This document shows, piece by piece, positions 16,181 to 24,053 of a stretch of DNA of 64,000 bases. Position 1 is the first letter of the stretch, and the number at the start of each line of letters is the position of its first letter. The stretch is from Duganella aceris (GTDB taxonomy: Bacteria > Pseudomonadota > Gammaproteobacteria > Burkholderiales > Burkholderiaceae_D). The notes below the pieces were generated by a model. It worked only from the letters and a program-made list of their open reading frames with translations. It had not been told where the DNA came from and searched no databases. The stretch lies in the NCBI RefSeq assembly GCF_011090165.1, contig NZ_JAADJT010000002.1, positions 248,001 through 312,000 on the forward strand, written 5' to 3'. The translations under genes were made by a program, and so were the position numbers.

Positions 16181-19100
16181 GGCTGGACGCGTCCATGATC
16201 TCCAGCGGCACGCCGCCGCGCACCGTGCGCAGGTTGACCAGCTTGACCGGCTCCAGCGCGTTGCCCGGCTTGCCATCGGTCGTCACCGCCAGCGCGATGG
16301 TGTTCGGGCCGTTGGGGTTGAGGATGCCGGGCGGCAGGATGAACGTGCGTTGTGGCCCGATGTTCGAGGCGAACTGGCCCATGTTCCAGCCGTTGATGAA
16401 GATGAGCGCGCGCGTGTCACGATCGGAGCGCGGCTGGCTGGTGTCGCCGAACGCCAGGCCGAGTTGCACATCGTGGCCCTTCGGCAGGTCGAGCTCGAAG
16501 CTGGTGCGCAGCCAATAGGTGCCGGCGGCGGGTGGCGCGTCGGTGGTCTTCGCCGCAGTCCAGCCTTGCAGCGGGCCGGGCAGATGCCAGCCTTCGCGTT
16601 CGCCGTAAAGGCCGCCGTTGTTCATCGGCCCGCGCGTCATGTCGGCGATGCTCTCGCCGCCCAGGTTGCCCTGGATGCGCCATGCGATCGGCACCGCGAA
16701 ACGGGCGCCGCCGCGCGAGCTCAGCGAGGCCGAAATCAGGCCGCGCGCTTCCTTGTGATAGTCGTCGGCCATCAGGTTCCAGTTGTGCGAGTTGTTGCGC
16801 ACCATGACCGAGATCAGGTGCTCGCCCTGCGTCAGATCGCCGAGGGCGAACTTGACGCTGTCGGTCGTTTCGGGAAACGAGCGGCCGGTGTCCAGCTCGT
16901 TCTGGCCGAGGAAGCGGCCATCGATCCAGGCCTGGATCATGCCGGCGCCACCGCCGCCGTAAAACAGTTCCAGCCGATTCGCCTTGACGCCGGACAGCTT
17001 GAAGCGGCCGCGATACCAGACGTCGCCATGGTGGAAACCGTAGTCGCTCATGCTCAGCGTCGGCTGGCCGCGCTCCGGGCCGGTCCAGGTTTGCGCGGCC
17101 GATTCGCGGCCATCGGCCTTGATCCAGGCGGCATCGTCGAAGCCGGGCTGCGCTTCCGGGCTGTCCATCTTGCGGCTCCAGCGCAGCGCCGCCAGGTCCG
17201 GCAGGCGGATCGCGTCCGGCCCCCGCACCGCACCGGTTTTGAGGCTGCCGTCGGCCTGCGCGGTCAAGGCCAGCGCCTCGCCGTTGAAGCTGACCGCCGC
17301 GCCGGCCGCCGCGCCCCAGACTTCCAGCACGGCGTCCTGGCTGGTATCGCCGGTCAGCGCCAGCCGGTCGCCTTCGTAGCGCGCGGAGCGCACCAGCGCG
17401 GGCGTCATTTGCAATACCGCGCCGCGCGCCGTGTCCTGGCGCCACATATTGAAGCTGGTCTTTTCGTCCGCCAGCAACAGCAGCAACGGCGCCCGCCCGC
17501 CGCCGCTGATGCGCACGCGCGCCAGGCCGTCATGAATATAGGTCAGTTTGAGATCGCCCTTGGCGGCATCGAACGCCGAGTCCACCCGGCCGGACAGCAC
17601 CTCGACGGTCGGCGCGGCGGCGTAGCGCAGCACGGTCTCGCCCTCCTCATTGTCGCGGCCGTGCAGCAGCGCGATGTCGCGCCCGTCGTCACGGAAATGC
17701 GTTTGCAATTCGGAGCTGGAATACACCAGATGATTGCGCTCCAGCGCGTAGGAAGCCAGCAACAGCTTGCCGTCCTGGCCGTTGACCCGCACCGGGACAC
17801 GATACACGCCGTCCCTGGTCGACAGCTCGAAGCTGCCGCGCTCGTCGGTCAACGCATCGGACGGATTGTGCACCGCGAACAGGATGTGCGTGCCCGACTT
17901 CGGGTTGACGTTGTGATAGAGCTTGATGCGGTCGTTGCTGCCCTTCAGCTCGGGCCCCTTGTCCATCTCGGCCAGCGCCTGCTCCGCCGCCTGGACGAAC
18001 ATGCCTTGCTGCTTGAGCGCGTAGGCTTTCTCGCGCAGTCCACGGTCCTCGGAGATCGCGGCGCCGTAGTCGTAGGAAGTGTAGACCACCGGCCCCGCCA
18101 TCCAGCCCCACGACGTGCCGCCGAAGGTCATGTAGATATTGTGGATGCTGATGCGGTTGATCAGGTTGGTGCCGTAGAACACGCGCTGGTAGCCCTTGCC
18201 CTGCCGCTGCGCGGTGCAGCCATAGGTGCCGTTCGATCCCCAATAGTCGAACCAGCCGCCGCCCAGTTCGGCGGCGAAGCCCGGCGTCGCCGGCGAGGTC
18301 AAGGCGCCGGCCTTCGGCGCCGGCTTGCCGTACATGCCCCAGTCGCCGGCGCGGTTGGGACCGGACGGGTCGGCGAACACATTGCACGGTCCGCCCGGAT
18401 AACCATCGAACGCATACAGATCGGTCGGGCCCTGGTTGGCCCACGGCGCGCTTGAAGCCGCCGGCGTCCAGTCCGGCAAACGGCCGGCCGCATTGTGGAA
18501 GAACGGCACGCTGATGCCGTCGGCGCGGGCCTTGCGCGCCAGGTGCTCCATATGACGCACATGTTTCGGCTCCACCTTGCCGAGTTCGTTTTCCAGTTGA
18601 TAGGCGATGACGTTGCCGCCGCCGGTGGTGATCTGGTGCCGCGCAATGATGGCGTTAATCTGCGTCATCCACTCGTCGGCCGCGTTCGAATACACCGGAT
18701 CGTCGGTGCGCGCCTCGGCGCGGTTGCGGAACATCCAGCCGGGATAGCCGCCGCCGGTCAGCTCGGCGTTGATGTAGGGGCCGGCGCGGGCGATGATGTA
18801 CATGCCCTCTTCCTCCGCGATCCGCAACGCCCGCTCGACGTTGCGCACGCCGGAGAAGTCATACACGCCGGGCGCCGGCGAGTGGTAGCCCCAGTCGAAA
18901 TAGAAGGCGACGCCGTTGAAGCCGGACGCCTTCATCTTCTGCATCACGTCGCGCCACAGCGAAGGGTTCGGCAGCCGGAATGGATGGATCTCGCCCGACC
19001 AGACCATGACGCGCTTGCCGTCGATGCTGAGCGAATGCTGGTCCCAGCCGACCTTCTTCGGCACACCCTTGGGTTTGGTCGCGGCGATGAAGTCTTGCCG

Positions 19101-19970
19101 CGCGTCCGCGATGACGGTGAAGTGACCGGCCACGCCGGAGACGCCGCCGACCGGGCTGCGCGGCGTCCAGCCGCCGAGGGCGTCGTCGCCATCCGAGTAC
19201 CAGGCATGGCGGCCGTCGGCGTCGGCGAAGTAGACGCGCCAGCCTTGCGGCAGCTTGACCAGCGTCTGGCCGCGCCGCCCCTGCCCCCAGCGGGCCCAGT
19301 CGTCGCGGCGCGTCAGCGTCCACGGCCCGGCCAGCGAAGTGGCGCTGGCCAGTTCGATGAAGCCGGTTTTCTGGTTCGCGGCCAGGGCTTTGTAACCATC
19401 GGCGCTCGCGACCACCACGGTGTCAAGATAGCCAAGCAGGCCTTGCATCGGCTGGGCTGCGGACCACTGGCTGAAGTCCGCGTTCGGCGCGATGATGTGA
19501 GGACTGAAGGCGCCGCCGGTCGACAGCGAGACCACCACCTTGAGGCTGCCGTCGCGGTCGCGCAGCCATTCCGGCGCGCGGGTGCCGGACACGCCCGGCA
19601 GGCCGATCGCCACCGCGCGCATCGGCTCCCAATGCGTCAGATCCTTCGAGCGCGTGATGCCGAACTCGGCGCCGTGGTCGGCGCTGGTGTAGACCACGTA
19701 GTAGTAGCCGTCGCCATGGCGGATGATCGACGGATCGCGCAGCTGGCCGCGCGCTACGGCGTAGGTTTCCGATGCCAGCGTGGTGAAGCTGGCGCCGTCG
19801 GTGGAGGCGAACAGGCTGAGCGCATTCCGCGCGCCGGCGGTGAAGCTCGACATCACATACATTCGCTCCTGCGCCATGCAGGTCGACGCCAACAAGGCGC
19901 AGGCGGCGAACAGGATACGAGCGAACCAAGGGCGGCGGCGGGCGGTTGAGACCAATGTTTTCTCCTGCAT
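16164..19970 (-). CDS. Exported glycosidase: GH43-like propeller fused to GH35 beta-galactosidase
   Basis: The 1268-residue protein starts with a signal peptide (about residues 1-33). Residues 35-300 look like a five-bladed glycosidase propeller of the GH43/GH117 kind (FASTDGASF, RDPSIIRHGDGYYYVVYTS, RAPEWL, YLDTVVVA). Residues 310-650 are a GH35 catalytic domain: VMVWSGEIHPFRLPNPSLW, acid/base Glu462 in YQLENELG and nucleophile Glu568 in FAAELGGGW. Galactose-binding jelly-roll domains follow, including WYRGRFKLSG and TYWLRTSFELD, with the terminal WNMGQF region typical of GH35. It should release terminal beta-galactosyl residues from plant or other polysaccharides outside the cytoplasm. The N-terminal extra domain may add arabino- or galactan side-chain activity. 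It stands alone, not in a visible utilisation operon. Confidence 0.88.
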   Translation of the reverse strand: MQEKTLVSTARRRPWFARILFAACALLASTCMAQERMYVMSSFTAGARNALSLFASTDGASFTTLASETYAVARGQLRDPSIIRHGDGYYYVVYTSADHGAEFGITRSKDLTHWEPMRAVAIGLPGVSGTRAPEWLRDRDGSLKVVVSLSTGGAFSPHIIAPNADFSQWSAAQPMQGLLGYLDTVVVASADGYKALAANQKTGFIELASATSLAGPWTLTRRDDWARWGQGRRGQTLVKLPQGWRVYFADADGRHAWYSDGDDALGGWTPRSPVGGVSGVAGHFTVIADARQDFIAATKPKGVPKKVGWDQHSLSIDGKRVMVWSGEIHPFRLPNPSLWRDVMQKMKASGFNGVAFYFDWGYHSPAPGVYDFSGVRNVERALRIAEEEGMYIIARAGPYINAELTGGGYPGWMFRNRAEARTDDPVYSNAADEWMTQINAIIARHQITTGGGNVIAYQLENELGKVEPKHVRHMEHLARKARADGISVPFFHNAAGRLPDWTPAASSAPWANQGPTDLYAFDGYPGGPCNVFADPSGPNRAGDWGMYGKPAPKAGALTSPATPGFAAELGGGWFDYWGSNGTYGCTAQRQGKGYQRVFYGTNLINRISIHNIYMTFGGTSWGWMAGPVVYTSYDYGAAISEDRGLREKAYALKQQGMFVQAAEQALAEMDKGPELKGSNDRIKLYHNVNPKSGTHILFAVHNPSDALTDERGSFELSTRDGVYRVPVRVNGQDGKLLLASYALERNHLVYSSSELQTHFRDDGRDIALLHGRDNEEGETVLRYAAAPTVEVLSGRVDSAFDAAKGDLKLTYIHDGLARVRISGGGRAPLLLLLADEKTSFNMWRQDTARGAVLQMTPALVRSARYEGDRLALTGDTSQDAVLEVWGAAAGAAVSFNGEALALTAQADGSLKTGAVRGPDAIRLPDLAALRWSRKMDSPEAQPGFDDAAWIKADGRESAAQTWTGPERGQPTLSMSDYGFHHGDVWYRGRFKLSGVKANRLELFYGGGGAGMIQAWIDGRFLGQNELDTGRSFPETTDSVKFALGDLTQGEHLISVMVRNNSHNWNLMADDYHKEARGLISASLSSRGGARFAVPIAWRIQGNLGGESIADMTRGPMNNGGLYGEREGWHLPGPLQGWTAAKTTDAPPAAGTYWLRTSFELDLPKGHDVQLGLAFGDTSQPRSDRDTRALIFINGWNMGQFASNIGPQRTFILPPGILNPNGPNTIALAVTTDGKPGNALEPVKLVNLRTVRGGVPLEIMDASSLAGAK

Positions 19971-20062
19971 GGCTGAGGTAGACGAGGCGCCCCGTCATCC
20001 TAATGCCCGATGCCGCGCGACATTGGTCAAAACCTTGATTGTTTTACCCGTGCGGTAAAGGC

Positions 20063-20863
20063 TTAACCCTCCAGCTGTTCATAGACCGCGCTGGCGACCC
20101 GCGCCAACTCGCCCTTGTCGACGCCCGCCGACAAGGCATATCCGAACTTGCCATCGATCCAATAGAACACATTGACCGCGCCTTCCTTGCTGAAGCGGAA
20201 GCCCGTATCCTTGTTGCGCGCGTGTTCGGTCGACACATACAGCGTCAAGCGCTGGCCCGCGCCGTCCTGGTACATGAATTGCGCAACCGGTCCGCTCGCG
20301 CCGGGCAGCAGACGGCCGCCGATCAACTCATAACCCAGCTTGCCCAGGTGCGGCGGACGGATCTTGCTGCCCATGCGTTTCGACAGCCAGGTCACCAATT
20401 GATCCTCCTGGTCGGCGCGTATCTCCACCGGCCGGCGCACATCCGGGCTGTAGACCGCATGAGCGACCGCCGCCTGATGCGCCAGACCGGACCATGCAGC
20501 CTGTTGATAGGCCGGCGCCTCGCCGCGCGCGACGGACGTTTCGGCGGGCAGCACCCCGCGCAGGCCCCAACCGGCGCCGCCGCTGACGATGGCGATCGCC
20601 AGCCCGGCCGCCAGCGCCTGCCACTGCCAGCGCCGGCCGCGATGCGGCAACGGCGCCGCCATGGCCATGCTGGCGGGCAGCGGCTCATCGAGCACGGGAT
20701 CGAACAGACGGCGCAGCGCATCGTTCTGCGAGGCGTAGGCTTGCACCCGCGCCGCCTCATCGAGGCGCGCGGCAAGATAGGCTTCGACCTCGACCACACG
20801 GGCCGCCGGCAGCCGGCCATCGACATACGCGTGCAGGTCGGCTTCGTTAACGGGAATATTCAT
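20063..20863 (-). CDS. Anti-sigma factor, single-pass membrane protein
   Basis: The 266-residue protein begins with NEADLHAYVDGRLPAARVVEVEAYL, the N-terminal signature of anti-sigma domains. The zinc-binding His-x3-Cys-x2-Cys of the ZAS type is not present. One transmembrane helix (about residues 82-104, WQALAAGLAIAIVSGGAGWGL) precedes a 160-residue periplasmic part. It overlaps the ECF sigma gene by 4 bases (ATGA), the usual coupling of sigma and anti-sigma. It should hold the sigma factor inactive at the membrane until a signal releases it. Confidence 0.88.
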   Translation of the reverse strand: MNIPVNEADLHAYVDGRLPAARVVEVEAYLAARLDEAARVQAYASQNDALRRLFDPVLDEPLPASMAMAAPLPHRGRRWQWQALAAGLAIAIVSGGAGWGLRGVLPAETSVARGEAPAYQQAAWSGLAHQAAVAHAVYSPDVRRPVEIRADQEDQLVTWLSKRMGSKIRPPHLGKLGYELIGGRLLPGASGPVAQFMYQDGAGQRLTLYVSTEHARNKDTGFRFSKEGAVNVFYWIDGKFGYALSAGVDKGELARVASAVYEQLEG

Positions 20864-21378
20864 TTGACGACTTTCAACGGGGTGACGGAGGCGCCGCCCT
20901 CCATCAGAATGCGCAGCTTTTCACGCGCGCGCGCCAGGCGCGACATGACGGTCCCGATGGGTATGCCCAGCGCCTGCGCCACCTCTTCGTAGCGCATTTC
21001 TTCGAGCGCGATCATGAGCAGGATTGCGCGCTGTTCCTCGCTGAGCAGGCGCAGCGCGGCGTCCATGTCGCGCAACTCCAGGCCGATCGTGGTGCGTTCG
21101 GCCATCGCCGGCATCGGCGTCGCATCATCCAGCGGCTCGGTCGACAGCGCACCGCGCCGTACCTGATCGATGCGCACATTGTGCATGATCGAGAACAGCC
21201 AGGCGCGCATGTCGGTACCGGGTCGCAACGAGGCCAGCCGCGCCCAGCCGCGTTCGACCGTGTCCTGCACCAGGTCGTCGGCGGCGGCGCGCTCACCCAC
21301 CAGCGCGCGCGCGTAGCGCCGCAATCGCGGGACACAGGCCAGCAACTCATCGCCGGTGTTGAAAGGCAGGACGCTCAT
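20860..21378 (-). CDS. ECF-family RNA polymerase sigma factor
   Basis: The 172-residue protein has region 2 (LRRYARALVGERAAADDLVQDTVERGW, RAWLFSIMHNVRIDQVRR) and region 4 (LSEEQRAILLMIALEEMRYEEVAQALGIPIGTVMSRLARAREKLR). A short C-terminal tail follows. This is the size and layout of group 4 (ECF) sigma factors. It is the second gene of an operon that starts with an exported NTF2-like protein, 11 bases upstream. The anti-sigma gene overlaps its 3' end. The promoters it recognises cannot be identified here. Confidence 0.93.
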   Translation of the reverse strand: MSVLPFNTGDELLACVPRLRRYARALVGERAAADDLVQDTVERGWARLASLRPGTDMRAWLFSIMHNVRIDQVRRGALSTEPLDDATPMPAMAERTTIGLELRDMDAALRLLSEEQRAILLMIALEEMRYEEVAQALGIPIGTVMSRLARAREKLRILMEGGASVTPLKVVK

Positions 21379-21389
21379 CTATCCCGGGA

Positions 21390-21824
21390 TCAATTGGCGC
21401 TGGCGGCCAGTTTAGGGTCGACCTGCCAGGTTTCGTTGACCAGCTTGCCCTCGCGGTAAGTCAGCACATAGCGGACCTTGAGCGCGGCCTTGCCGTCGAA
21501 CTGCACTGAGGCGGTCACGGTCGCGCCTTTCGGATTGGCCGACTCCGCGATGCCCATCACCGTCACGCGGGCCGGACCGGCGGCGGCGCCGAACTTATCC
21601 CACACCGCGCCGATGGCGGCGGGACCGTCGTAGCTGCCGTCCAGCGGGCCGCCGATCCAGTTCAGGCGGGCATTGTCGGCATAGTCACGCAAGATTGCGG
21701 CGCGCTCGCCGGCGCCGACGGCGGCGAAGTGGGCTTGCGCCATATCGAGCGCCGGTCCGGCAACGGCGCTGGTGGTAACGCCGACGCTGCTGGCCAGCAA
21801 GAGGAGGAGATGTGTGGTTTTCAT
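21390..21824 (-). CDS. Exported NTF2/SnoaL-like protein
   Basis: The 144-residue protein has a signal peptide (MKTTHLLLLLASSVGVTTSAVAG). An NTF2/SnoaL fold follows: AHFAAVGAGERAAILRDYADNARLNWIGGPLDGSYDG, then VRYVLTYREGKLVNETWQVD. Such domains bind small molecules or act as simple isomerases or hydratases; no catalytic set is obvious. It is the first gene of the operon with the ECF sigma and anti-sigma genes. It may therefore be a periplasmic sensor partner or a target of that system; this is inference. Confidence 0.82.
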   Translation of the reverse strand: MKTTHLLLLLASSVGVTTSAVAGPALDMAQAHFAAVGAGERAAILRDYADNARLNWIGGPLDGSYDGPAAIGAVWDKFGAAAGPARVTVMGIAESANPKGATVTASVQFDGKAALKVRYVLTYREGKLVNETWQVDPKLAASAN

Positions 21825-22114
21825 GGTAGCGGTCCTGTGCGGGTGTAGGGGAAAAACGGGCTTGCTACCTGGGTAAACGTAACTGTCCGGCTTTTATTCC
21901 ATTCAAGTCATTATTTTCATCCATTTTGATGATGCCACTAGAAGTGCACATTGCTACGATGCTTTGCAAGCAACCATGAAAAACCTGGAGAATTCTCTCG
22001 GGCTTATCCGGGGGGGGTTGATGATCATGCTCGGCACAGGCGTAGTCGTAAAAACGATTGCGAAATTGCTCACCGCATTCTAAGCTTGTTACGGCAAATC
22101 TACTTTTCGTTACT
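21825..22114. other. Intergenic region without a recognised gene
   Basis: This 290-base region is AT-richer than its surroundings and separates the divergent NTF2-like/sigma operon and the LuxR gene. A minus-strand open frame at 21865-22140 has no recognisable domain and was not accepted. A clear promoter was not found on either strand. Confidence 0.5.
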
Positions 22115-23224
22115 ATGCTCCCCGAAAATATCACCGCCATTTACGCCGCCGCGATGAAGCCGGGCCACTGGACCGGCCTGATGGGGCAGCTCGGAGCGCA
22201 TTTTGGCGCGGACTCTTCCTTCATGTTTACATCGCACTCTGAGACTGAGCCGGAGGCGATTTTACTGGGGCAGAATACCTCGGCCGAGATGGTAGATAAA
22301 TTCAAGGACTACTGGTGCCATGAAGATATCTGGGCTGCCGAAGCGCGACGGCGTGGCAAGATGAAACGAGGCGTGGTTCTTATCGGTAGCGAACTAGTCC
22401 CCAACGATCAATTGCACCGCAGCCGCTATTACAACGAATTTGCCCGGCATTACCGCATGGATGGCATGCTGGGCTCGGTGCTCTTCGACGGCACCGAAGG
22501 CGATGATATCCCCTTTACCAATTTATGCTGGTACCGACCGCCGGGTTGTGGCGATTTCGAGCTTGACCACAAACGCCAGCTGATGGGACTACTGGTGCAC
22601 TTCCAACAGGCACTCAAGATCCAATACAAGCTGAAGGCGCTGCACACGCAGGCGCTGCTGGACGGCGGCCACAGCCGCACCGTCTCCGTGCTGTTGGATG
22701 CCAATGGCCGCATTATCGATACCAATACGCTCGCCGACGTGGCTCTCAAGGCCGGGAACGGCCTATTACGATGCTCCAACAATTGTCTTCGCACACTGGG
22801 TAAGCGTTCCGCGCCGGCATTCGAAGACGCGTTGGCAGCCTGCCGCGCAAGCAGGCGACCTGTGCACCTGCTGGTGCAGACAGCGGAACCTGGTTTGCTG
22901 TTACGTGGCGTGCTATTGCCGCTGCCGGTTGAAGAAGAGAGCTATATCGGTTGGCAGGACGACCGGCACTTCATGTTGATGGTGGATCTGCCGCGCGACG
23001 ATACCAAGGAGGTCATCGCTCGTGCCGCCGAACTGTTCGGCCTCAGCGGCGCGGAACGACGCCTCGCGGCGATGCTGGTAGAAGGCTGGTCGCTGGAGCA
23101 GATCTCGGAAATGCGTAACATCTCGCTCAACACGGTGCGCAGCCAAGTGCGTGGTCTGCTGTCCAAGACCGGATTCACTCGACAAATCGACCTGGTCCGG
23201 GTGTTAAGCCGATTGATGGGATGA
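22115..23224 (+). CDS. LuxR-type helix-turn-helix transcriptional regulator
   Basis: The start is placed at ATG 22115 (MLPENITAIYAAAMKPGHW). No Shine-Dalgarno sequence is visible, and an earlier in-frame start cannot be excluded. The 369-residue protein ends in a LuxR/FixJ-type DNA-binding domain (LFGLSGAERRLAAMLVEGWSLEQISEM, then SLNTVRSQVRGLLSKTG). The first 300 residues are a sensor region of unassigned type. The central stretch (VSVLLDANGRIIDTNTLADVAL) resembles a PAS fold. Codon use is less GC-biased than in the neighbours. Its target is unknown; the next gene on the strand is a pseudogene. Confidence 0.82.
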   Translation: MLPENITAIYAAAMKPGHWTGLMGQLGAHFGADSSFMFTSHSETEPEAILLGQNTSAEMVDKFKDYWCHEDIWAAEARRRGKMKRGVVLIGSELVPNDQLHRSRYYNEFARHYRMDGMLGSVLFDGTEGDDIPFTNLCWYRPPGCGDFELDHKRQLMGLLVHFQQALKIQYKLKALHTQALLDGGHSRTVSVLLDANGRIIDTNTLADVALKAGNGLLRCSNNCLRTLGKRSAPAFEDALAACRASRRPVHLLVQTAEPGLLLRGVLLPLPVEEESYIGWQDDRHFMLMVDLPRDDTKEVIARAAELFGLSGAERRLAAMLVEGWSLEQISEMRNISLNTVRSQVRGLLSKTGFTRQIDLVRVLSRLMG

Positions 23225-23277
23225 TCAGCCAAGCAGCGCAGAGCACGCCTGATGAGCCGCGTGCTCGTCGACATATC

Positions 23278-23814
23278 TTCTTCGGGCCTGCTTCGGCGCC
23301 TCGGTGCCGGCCGGCATGCTGGTCAAGCGAAAACGGCTATCAACACGGCGCCGTCGCGGGACTGCTGATCGCCGCCAGCGGCTGCGCGCTGTTGTACCTG
23401 GCCGACACCAGCGGTTACGCCCTATTCCTGTTCGCCTTCTTTGTGCTGGCCTGTGGCATGAACCTGTTGCAGGTGGCCGCCAACCACAACGCCGGCTGCT
23501 CGATCGCACTGATCGTCACCGCCATCCACGCCGGCGGCGCACTGGCGTTCTGGGCCATCATCGCGGTCGGCCTGTGCAACTCCATCATGTTCCCGGTGAT
23601 TTTCAGCATGGCCCTGCACAAGCTCGGCCCGCTGACCGGACGCGGCTCCGGGCTGCTGTGCATGGCCATCGTCGGCGGCGCCGTCATCCCCTTCGGCCAA
23701 GGCTTCCTGGCAGACGCGGTCGGCGTGCAGCACTCGTTCTGGGTGCCGGCGGCGTGCTACGCGTATCTGATGTTCTTCGGCATCCGCTTTGCCGGTCTCT
23801 ACAAGGATGACTGA
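23278..23814 (+). pseudogene. Remnant of a FucP/GluP-type sugar:proton symporter
   Basis: The frame keeps two separate parts of an MFS sugar transporter. NGYQHGAVAGLLIAASG through FFVLACGMNLLQVAAN is helices 3-4 of the N-terminal half. ALAFWAIIAVGLCNSIMFP through FGIRFAGLYKDD is helices 9-12 of the C-terminal half. About 200 residues that should lie between them are absent, with the junction near 23486-23500. A frameshift near 23330 splits the upstream homology: FGASVPAGMLVKR reads in one frame and NGYQHGA in another. The start of the gene is missing. It is a decayed fucose/glucose-galactose transporter gene. Confidence 0.78.
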
Positions 23815-23977
23815 ACAATCGCCGAAGTCCGGTGTTGGCGGCGATAGTCAACCCACCCAATAAAAGCGCATTGAATGATTATCATCAAACAGTTCCGGGC
23901 TGCGCAGCGATACGTTGGTAATTTTGCAGTCAAAATAATGTTCAGTAACCAAATCCTAGCGACAAAGAACCTTCCGT

Positions 23978-23996
23978 AATCGGCGAAATGCCGATT
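23978..23996. repeat. Small perfect hairpin before the CHASE2 gene
   Basis: AATCGGC (23978-23984) and GCCGATT (23990-23996) pair around GAAAT, about 60 bases before the CHASE2 protein start. No T-run follows, so it may be a weak operator or leader structure. Confidence 0.3.
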
Positions 23997-24053
23997 CGGT
24001 GCAAAGTTCGCGGCCATGGATGGTCCGGTGGCGTTCGATGGAGGAAATCGGTC

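Noticed and set aside
16143..18455. 770-codon plus-strand frame opposite the GH35 gene
   Set aside because: Antisense shadow of a well-supported glycosidase; no domain or ribosome binding site.
21865..22140. 91-codon minus-strand frame between the NTF2-like gene and the LuxR gene
   Set aside because: No domain, signal peptide or convincing ribosome binding site, and it overlaps the LuxR start.
23884..23900. Possible Fur box (TGATTATCATC-like)
   Set aside because: Only half of the 19-bp consensus is matched and no iron gene follows.
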